NCBI GenBank assembly: GCA_028565715.1
Contig: JAOXYC010202241.1
Span: 1 to 11,665, forward strand
Length of the DNA: 11,665 nucleotides
Source: Phoronis pallida
Lineage: Eukaryota > Phoronida > Phoronidae
Direction of reading: 5' to 3'
Shown here: positions 11,201 through 11,665 of the stretch, in pieces
Layout of the letters: the number at the start of each line of letters is the position of its first letter
How positions within the stretch are numbered: position 1 is the first letter of the stretch
Made by a program: the position numbers and the translations under genes
Notes under the pieces: model-generated
Seen by the model: the letters and a program-made list of their open reading frames with translations, nothing else
What the model was told of the DNA's origin: nothing
The model's database searches: none

Positions 11201-11288
11201 ATTAATTGGAAAAAGTGTGTTTCTAACATATAATGAGACTTGCATTGATCACCCGATATCTTACCATAGAGTACTGGTTTTGAGACCA
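365..11288 (-). CDS. AK9: Adenylate kinase 9-like gene, internal part (18 exons, both ends missing)
   Basis: This is the overall model, joined from the exons listed separately. The spliced length is 2430 nt (about 810 codons) with no internal stop, and every junction agrees in phase. The family transfers phosphate between ATP and nucleoside mono- or diphosphates, in the cytosol and probably in cilia or flagella. What is seen is an AK C-terminal half with LID, an acidic tract, a CPV...NPRPYL module, a P-loop GTPLAGKT, a coiled coil, an acidic linker, an AK C-terminal half with GGWIFDNFPK, another coiled coil and another acidic linker. From memory, this order and phrases such as NSPEV, RPED, QYLIEL, CPV and NPRPYL match vertebrate AK9. 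The first P-loop and the start codon lie beyond the right edge and the stop beyond the left. A different multi-AK paralogue (AK5, AK7, AK8) is unlikely because none combines these modules. No promoter or poly(A) site for the gene is in the window. Confidence 0.9.
380..697 (-). other. Intron between exons 17 and 18
   Basis: AT-rich intron with a donor GTATAT and a good pyrimidine tract before the acceptor at 380. Nothing else is seen. Confidence 0.55.
698..949 (-). CDS. AK9: AK9 exon 17: long acidic disordered linker
   Basis: The exon is 252 nt, phase 1 at both ends, acceptor CAAACAG and donor GTATAT. It starts ETPEDAEKEGEKDAEKDPAA, includes EKPAEVASDQETVPPPGDTE, and ends KQIDTPVVE. It is rich in Glu, Asp, Lys, Ala and Pro with no fold expected. 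The antisense frames here give Ser-rich shadows with no other support. Confidence 0.87.
950..1420 (-). other. Intron between exons 16 and 17
   Basis: The left half is AT-rich; around 1320-1410 it is locally GC-richer. The open frame on the plus strand there has no domain or homology signal. Nothing is supported beyond the intron. Confidence 0.55.
1421..1474 (-). CDS. AK9: AK9 exon 16: Ser/Thr-rich linker (moderate support)
   Basis: The exon is 54 nt, phase 1 at both ends, acceptor GATACAG and donor GTAAAG. It encodes DRSVKSPDSTTAESVTTR, which joins EEVED to ETPEDAEK without a break. The pyrimidine tract before the acceptor is poor, and the upstream frame stays open for a further ten or so codons. 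The exact start, and whether the exon is always used, are therefore less certain than for its neighbours. Confidence 0.6.
1475..2036 (-). other. Intron between exons 15 and 16
   Basis: Unique-looking AT-rich sequence. A GC-richer patch near 1850-1905 has no open frame of note on the minus strand. No repeat is recognised. Confidence 0.55.
2037..2140 (-). CDS. AK9: AK9 exon 15: Lys/Glu/Arg coiled coil
   Basis: The acceptor is TTTCTCAG and the donor GTGCGT; the exon enters with one base and leaves in phase 1. It encodes KKAEEARLAAEEEERRFKEA, then ERQRRIEAGEEVED. This continues the helix from exon 14 (MEEK-KKAEEAR) and turns acidic at the end. It is strongly coiled-coil in character. Confidence 0.88.
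2141..2916 (-). other. Intron between exons 14 and 15
   Basis: Very AT-rich, with an AATATTAATATTAATT stretch near 2694-2710. No exon, repeat family or RNA gene is seen over about 775 bp. Confidence 0.6.
2917..3147 (-). CDS. AK9: AK9 exon 14: GGWIFDNFPK motif and start of the second coiled coil
   Basis: The acceptor is TTTTTTCAG and the donor AA|GTAAAA; the exon is phase 2 at both ends. It begins HGGWIFDNFPKNRDQWSALI, has a core strand around LPDDVVCLKDA, then WEFTQKRWYKFNKEEIDGK, and finishes RKEMEEK. GGWIFDNFP is the counterpart of the AK G-x-x-x-D-G-F-P motif, with Asn for Gly and Lys in the place of the AMP-contacting Arg. No LID follows; a Lys/Glu coiled coil takes its place. If the donor were not used, a TAA would follow at once, but exon 15 continues the same coiled coil in the right phase. 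Confidence 0.92.
3462..3545 (-). repeat. SINE-like copy with B box (copy 1)
   Basis: Read on the minus strand, this has CCGGGTTCGATTCCCGG, a perfect T-arm with B box, followed by a body ending in GTATTTTTCTGTC. The body matches copy 2 at about 4598-4642. A degenerate A box (TAGGAGCAGTATGG) is upstream near 3540. It is tRNA-derived, in the same orientation as the gene, in the intron between exons 13 and 14. Confidence 0.65.
3632..3757. other. CpG-rich patch with small inverted repeat
   Basis: About ten CpG dinucleotides lie in roughly 125 bp, while the rest of the intron has very few. ATCTCGCC (3632-3639) is inverted as GGCGAGAT (3656-3663) around a loop with GGTACC. On the minus strand AGATTGAAATCCCAG nearby looks like a decayed B box, so it may be an old repeat rather than a regulatory site. 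Confidence 0.4.
3864..4092 (-). CDS. AK9: AK9 exon 13: linker end and NMP-side helices of the second AK core
   Basis: The acceptor is ACTTTAG, entering in phase 1. It encodes DDGRDSSRALTRKSS, then EVEVDLFHPEVKALVDEAVA, then QPVQLPAEVWAEVAEKAIAD, and ends FEKNNATRNKDAP plus CT. The donor GTACGT at 3863 is chosen over GTATTG four bases downstream: it gives CT+G (Leu) and keeps the next exon in frame (APLHGGWIFDNFP). HPEV and the helix before GGW are AK9 hallmarks. Confidence 0.9.
4391..4510 (+). repeat. tRNA-like element with inverted copy of its anticodon arm
   Basis: 4440-4505 folds as a partial tRNA. The D arm is TAGCTCAGTTGGTAGAGC, the anticodon arm CTTGC-CTAGAAT-GCAAG and the T arm GTGGG-TTTGACT-CCCAT. 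The acceptor stem does not pair and no proper 3' end is present, so it is a tRNA pseudogene or a SINE head. A 17-bp exact reverse complement of CACTTGCCTAGAATGCA (4463-4479) lies at 4391-4407. It is intronic between exons 12 and 13. Confidence 0.65.
4598..4642 (-). repeat. SINE-like copy with B box (copy 2)
   Basis: On the plus strand it reads GACAGAAAAATTCAGAAC, then CCGGGAATCAAACCCTGG. It aligns over about 45 bases with copy 1 at 3462-3508. The minus strand therefore carries GGGTTTGATTCCCGG, one base from a consensus B box. It is a fragment in the same orientation as copy 1. Confidence 0.6.
4731..4811 (-). CDS. AK9: AK9 exon 12: acidic linker
   Basis: The exon is 81 nt, phase 1 at both ends, acceptor TTTTCCAG and donor GTATGT. 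It encodes KMKDEDGEGKEDSEADKKED and then DGSEKKD. Its composition is the same as exon 11, which suggests a modular linker. The intron before it (4812-6000) is the longest in the window. Confidence 0.82.
5175..5242. repeat. TAA/ATA trinucleotide microsatellite
   Basis: Interrupted then near-perfect AAT repeats run about 68 bp, cleanest at 5209-5240. It lies within the intron between exons 11 and 12. It may be the tail of a decayed SINE, since the intact SINE at 7060 also has TTA repeats, but no GCGCTATATAAA block is next to it. Confidence 0.9.
5590..5680. repeat. Degraded SINE-like remnant (copy 3)
   Basis: The sequence AACAGAAAAATTCGGAACT at 5593-5611 matches the body shared by copies 1 and 2. 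Further on, TAGCTCTGTTGGTAGAG (about 5646-5662) resembles a tRNA A box on the plus strand. No clean B box follows; a weak GTTGAATCCC is near 5748. It probably represents old, overlapping SINE remains. Confidence 0.4.
5876..5957. mobile_element. 54-bp retroposon fragment flanked by 14-bp target-site duplication
   Basis: The identical sequence GTATCATTATTAGT occurs at 5876-5889 and 5944-5957. Between them lie 54 bp that end in a repeated AAGT tail (CCTAAGTAAGTAA). A long direct repeat around an insert with a short tandem tail is the mark of LINE-type target-primed insertion, here of a severely 5'-truncated element. The insert also has CTCTTG...CAAGAG inverted ends about 25 nt apart. The family is not recognised. 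Confidence 0.7.
6001..6135 (-). CDS. AK9: AK9 exon 11: acidic disordered linker
   Basis: The exon is 135 nt, phase 1 at both ends, acceptor AACCTTAG and donor GTAAGC. It starts GKSETTKDDVDDAKTDGEDT, continues through KEEGDE and KSEGEV, and ends KEINDQESD. It is rich in Asp, Glu, Lys, Ser and Thr with almost no hydrophobic residues, so it is probably disordered. No domain is recognised. It lies inside what would be a single AK core. Confidence 0.82.
6136..6601 (-). other. Intron between exons 10 and 11
   Basis: AT-rich with poly-A and poly-T runs (about 6360-6410). Nothing recognisable. Confidence 0.6.
6602..6658 (-). CDS. AK9: AK9 exon 10: charged coiled-coil end
   Basis: The exon is 57 nt, phase 1 at both ends, acceptor TTCTCTAG and donor GTAATT. 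It encodes EKLAEQQKEQERE followed by DEEAED. A Gln/Glu/Lys coiled coil turns into an acidic stretch. The exon can be skipped without a frameshift. Confidence 0.82.
6846..6863 (-). CDS. AK9: AK9 exon 9: 18-nt microexon
   Basis: Only 18 nt lie between the acceptor TTTTTGTAG and the donor GTAAGT. The exon enters and leaves in phase 1. Together with the flanking bases it encodes ADLQEK, which continues the coiled coil of exon 8 (KEL-ADLQEK). The strong splice sites, matching phase and helical heptad continuity support it. Skipping it would remove exactly six residues. Confidence 0.72.
7060..7366 (+). mobile_element. tRNA-derived SINE with GGCGCTATATAAA tail
   Basis: A perfect RNA polymerase III B box (GGTTCGAGTCC, 7124-7134) lies in a T-arm-like context (CCGGG...CCCAC). 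A degenerate A-box-like stretch is near 7070. The body contains two TTATTATT tracts and ends with TGTAAAGCGCTTAGATATT and GGCGCTATATAAA (about 7318-7350), then a short TTA tail. This ending is widespread in SINEs of marine invertebrates. The 5' limit is a guess. It sits in the intron between exons 8 and 9, antisense to the gene. Confidence 0.7.
7366..7557. repeat. 192-bp foldback (long inverted repeat)
   Basis: The left arm starts TTTGTTGAACATAACT and reaches GAGAGCTTTGTGTCC; the right arm is its reverse complement with a few mismatches and about 11 extra bases. The arms are about 70-80 nt each. The centre is itself palindromic (AAAACCTAGTCTTAAGACC... and back). Transcribed as part of the intron, it would form a long double-stranded hairpin. 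It could be a MITE-like foldback element or a local inverted duplication. No clear target-site duplication is seen. Confidence 0.85.
7646..7805 (-). CDS. AK9: AK9 exon 8: post-P-loop segment and coiled coil
   Basis: The acceptor is TTCTCAG and the donor GTATTT; the exon enters in phase 0 and leaves in phase 1. It begins ILNMDELIKPRMQEEKDQIL, continues with an Arg/Glu-rich helix, and ends QQEAAEAAAKEL. ILNMDELI resembles the strand and helix after the P-loop (T-V-x-x-x-x-L-L in AKs). Beyond it the sequence becomes a heptad-like coiled coil where a normal AK would continue its NMP domain. Confidence 0.92.
7806..8257 (-). other. Intron between exons 7 and 8
   Basis: AT-rich. It interrupts the gene immediately after the P-loop helix. 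No repeats or RNA genes are seen. Confidence 0.6.
8258..8438 (-). CDS. AK9: AK9 exon 7: end of CPV module and P-loop of the next AK core
   Basis: The acceptor is TTTCAG and the donor GTAATT; the exon enters with one base and leaves in phase 0. It encodes FLDKVYCMASLENMGMFMKN, a proline-rich hinge RPYLMPPQPRPP, then LKIAVIGTPLAGKTSFCKVL, and ends AEKYGGT. G-T-P-L-A-G-K-T fits the Walker A pattern GxxxxGK[ST], which binds the ATP phosphates; the usual AK form is GxPGxGK. The Lys and Thr are intact, so nucleotide binding is plausible. This is the best single anchor for a P-loop kinase in the window. Confidence 0.95.
8439..8775 (-). other. Intron between exons 6 and 7
   Basis: AT-rich phase-2 intron that splits the CPV module. 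The long plus-strand open frame over this intron and exon 6 is an antisense shadow. Confidence 0.6.
8776..9017 (-). CDS. AK9: AK9 exon 6: first half of the CPV (YHS-like) module
   Basis: The acceptor is TTCCAG and the donor GTAAGT. The exon enters in phase 0 and leaves in phase 2 with GC, completed to GCT (Ala) by the next exon. It encodes QLMSKLSCFVLRPAAVPIRL, an acidic patch QEEEELPEDMDTDELMRTLA, a basic aromatic segment APRWRWRRSRW, and then NCPVALADGDITPGKPEFAV. The last part is the start of a C-P-V...G...G-x-x-(E/Y)-(F/Y)-A-V module that AK9 proteins carry just before a P-loop. Confidence 0.93.
9018..9336 (-). other. Intron between exons 5 and 6
   Basis: AT-rich phase-0 intron with a poly-T tract at the acceptor side. 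Nothing else is seen. Confidence 0.6.
9337..9537 (-). CDS. AK9: AK9 exon 5: helical linker with RPED and QYLIEL motifs
   Basis: The exon has 67 codons, phase 0 at both ends, acceptor TTTATAG and donor GTAGGT. The protein starts ELGSLDLPPDVIERLVKRPE, includes a segment around LRILEDYMADHDSQYLIELD, and ends NQPANLLFK. The composition is amphipathic helix. The order L-V-x-R-P-E-D, then (D/E)-Y-M-A-x-H, then Q-Y-L-I-E-L is a recognisable AK9 signature between the first AK core and the CPV module. No catalytic residues are seen. Confidence 0.92.
9538..9896 (-). other. Intron between exons 4 and 5, with repeated TAGTCA/TGACTA words
   Basis: The words TTAGTCA, CAGTCA, TGACTA and AGTCAC recur on both strands between about 9676 and 9885, with the densest group at 9834-9882. 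They are not in a regular period. No coding sequence is seen. Confidence 0.5.
9897..9968 (-). CDS. AK9: AK9 exon 4: polyglutamate tract
   Basis: The exon has 24 codons, phase 0 at both ends, acceptor TTTACAG and donor GTAATT. It encodes KDDEGEG, then a run of Glu (eleven in a row, mixed GAA and GAG), then LTDEEM. The purine-only coding strand could look like a simple repeat. It is kept as an exon because both splice sites and the phase fit, and because I recall vertebrate AK9 having a Glu-rich tract at the same place after the LID. It is likely a disordered spacer. Confidence 0.85.
9969..10381 (-). other. Intron between exons 3 and 4
   Basis: AT-rich intron with a strong GTAAGT donor. No repeats or RNA genes are recognised. 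Confidence 0.6.
10382..10492 (-). CDS. AK9: AK9 exon 3: LID segment
   Basis: The exon has 37 codons, phase 0 at both ends, acceptor TTGCAG and donor GTAAGT. It begins IPDKDLEVRRVGQRVDSLTG and continues EIYTKEVYAP. The arrangement R-x-x-x-R-V-D-x-x-T-G-x-x-Y matches the short, zinc-free LID of adenylate kinases, which closes over ATP during phosphate transfer. A Lys/Asp-rich tail (DKKLSDK) leads into the acidic exon that follows. Confidence 0.92.
10493..10864 (-). other. Intron between exons 2 and 3
   Basis: AT-rich intron. The small open frames on both strands within it have no recognisable content. Confidence 0.6.
10865..11127 (-). CDS. AK9: AK9 exon 2: NMP-binding region and GYVLDGFPS motif of an AK core
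   Basis: It is bounded by the acceptor TTTGCAG and the donor GTAATG, entering in phase 1 and leaving in phase 0. The protein begins ATEVINQEIELNTEMGQKVL, the helix that closes over AMP in AKs. It continues with RGETIPEAMAAKMI (compare the usual G-x-x-V-P-D-E) and NSPEVAHHGYVLDGFPSLSE, and ends LKPDFIINMK, a core beta strand. The DGFP motif normally continues with an Arg that contacts AMP; here that residue is Ser. This is one of the clearest AK9 matches in the window. Confidence 0.93.
11265..11288 (-). CDS. AK9: AK9 exon 1 of window (3' part sure-ish, 5' edge uncertain)
   Basis: A donor G|GTAAGA at 11265/11264 leaves one base (G) that completes GCT (Ala) with the next exon. The upstream frame reads VSKPVLY, giving VSKPVLYATEVINQ across the junction. 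In AK cores a strand of this kind precedes the NMP-binding helix. The nearest acceptor is TTATGTAG just before 11288, which makes a 24-nt exon. The same frame stays open up to about 11382, so the exon may be longer. No P-loop is encoded here, so it must lie upstream of the window. The donor is more trustworthy than the acceptor. Confidence 0.45.
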
Positions 11289-11665
11289 CTACATAAAATT
11301 CACTTAGATCTCTGACTTTGTCCAATGTGTTTACTTCTATTGTCCCCAATACAGTACAGGTTAACAGTTGATTCAAAATCATGTAACACTTTCAGTAATC
11401 TATTATAAGGCTTGGTTATTCATGTAATTGTAGCTCTGTGTGCTCTCATAAATAGACCCATTGTCTTTGCAGTTTAGATATAAAACCAAAGACCTTGCAA
11501 TTTGATAAGACGGACCACTTCGACCATTTCCGTATCTATCTGTCAGGAGAGGTCAGCTGATTTCTATTAGGGCTGGGTACACTGGGTACACGGTGGTCCA
11601 TCGTACAGATTGTGAAACCGGATGTTGCTTCTGTCTAACAACTCATTTCGACCATTTCAGCAAAG
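11289..11665. other. Right-edge intron sequence, no exon found
   Basis: No Walker A motif or other AK9 exon is found on the minus strand. It contains a tandem 9-mer TGGGTACAC (11574-11591) and two copies of TTCGACCATTTC (11519-11530 and 11647-11658), which hint at an unrecognised repeat running past the edge. Confidence 0.5.

Noticed and set aside
1-11665. CRISPR array, phage, operon or bacterial defence system
   Set aside because: There are no regular spaced repeats, no Shine-Dalgarno-led gene series and no such protein families; the window is intron-rich eukaryotic DNA.

Overview
The window reads as animal (metazoan) nuclear DNA, not bacterial. It is AT-rich, and all the recognisable coding sequence lies on the minus strand in short blocks. 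Each block is bounded by GT donors and AG acceptors whose reading phases match from one block to the next. Eighteen blocks join into one open frame of about 810 codons with neither the first nor the last exon present. The product is recognisable as the middle of adenylate kinase 9 (AK9), a very large protein with several adenylate-kinase (AK) domains. A tRNA-derived SINE ending in GTAAAGCGCTT...GGCGCTATATAAA plus TTA repeats suggests a marine invertebrate such as an echinoderm, hemichordate, lancelet or mollusc. I cannot name the species.

Gene order is right to left. From 11288 to 10382 comes the C-terminal half of one AK core: the NMP-binding helices, a GYVLDGFPS strand-loop and a LID with the TGEIY motif. 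An acidic Glu tract (9968-9897) and a helical exon follow. At 9017-8258 there is a CPV...NPRPYL module that resembles a YHS domain, leading directly into the P-loop GTPLAGKT of the next AK core. That second core is then split. A coiled coil and a chain of small acidic exons (7805-4731) separate the P-loop from the rest of the core (4092-2917: HPEV... and GGWIFDNFPK). A Lys/Glu coiled coil (2917-2037) and a long acidic, disordered linker (1474-365) follow, running out of the left edge.

The linker exons at 6846, 6602, 6001, 4731, 1421, 698 and 365 all start and end in phase 1 and all have lengths divisible by three. Any of them could be skipped or duplicated without a frameshift. Two are microexons of 18 and 15 nt.

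The introns carry tRNA-derived SINE pieces (around 3462, 4440, 4598, 5590 and 7070-7366), a 54-bp retroposon fragment inside a 14-bp target-site duplication (5876-5957), a 192-bp foldback hairpin (7366-7557) and a TAA microsatellite (about 5175-5242). I see no bacterial or phage-type system, CRISPR array or second gene. The most unusual items are the interrupted AK core on modular phase-1 exons, the altered AMP-site residues, the foldback abutting the SINE tail, and a tRNA-like element with an inverted copy of its own anticodon arm.
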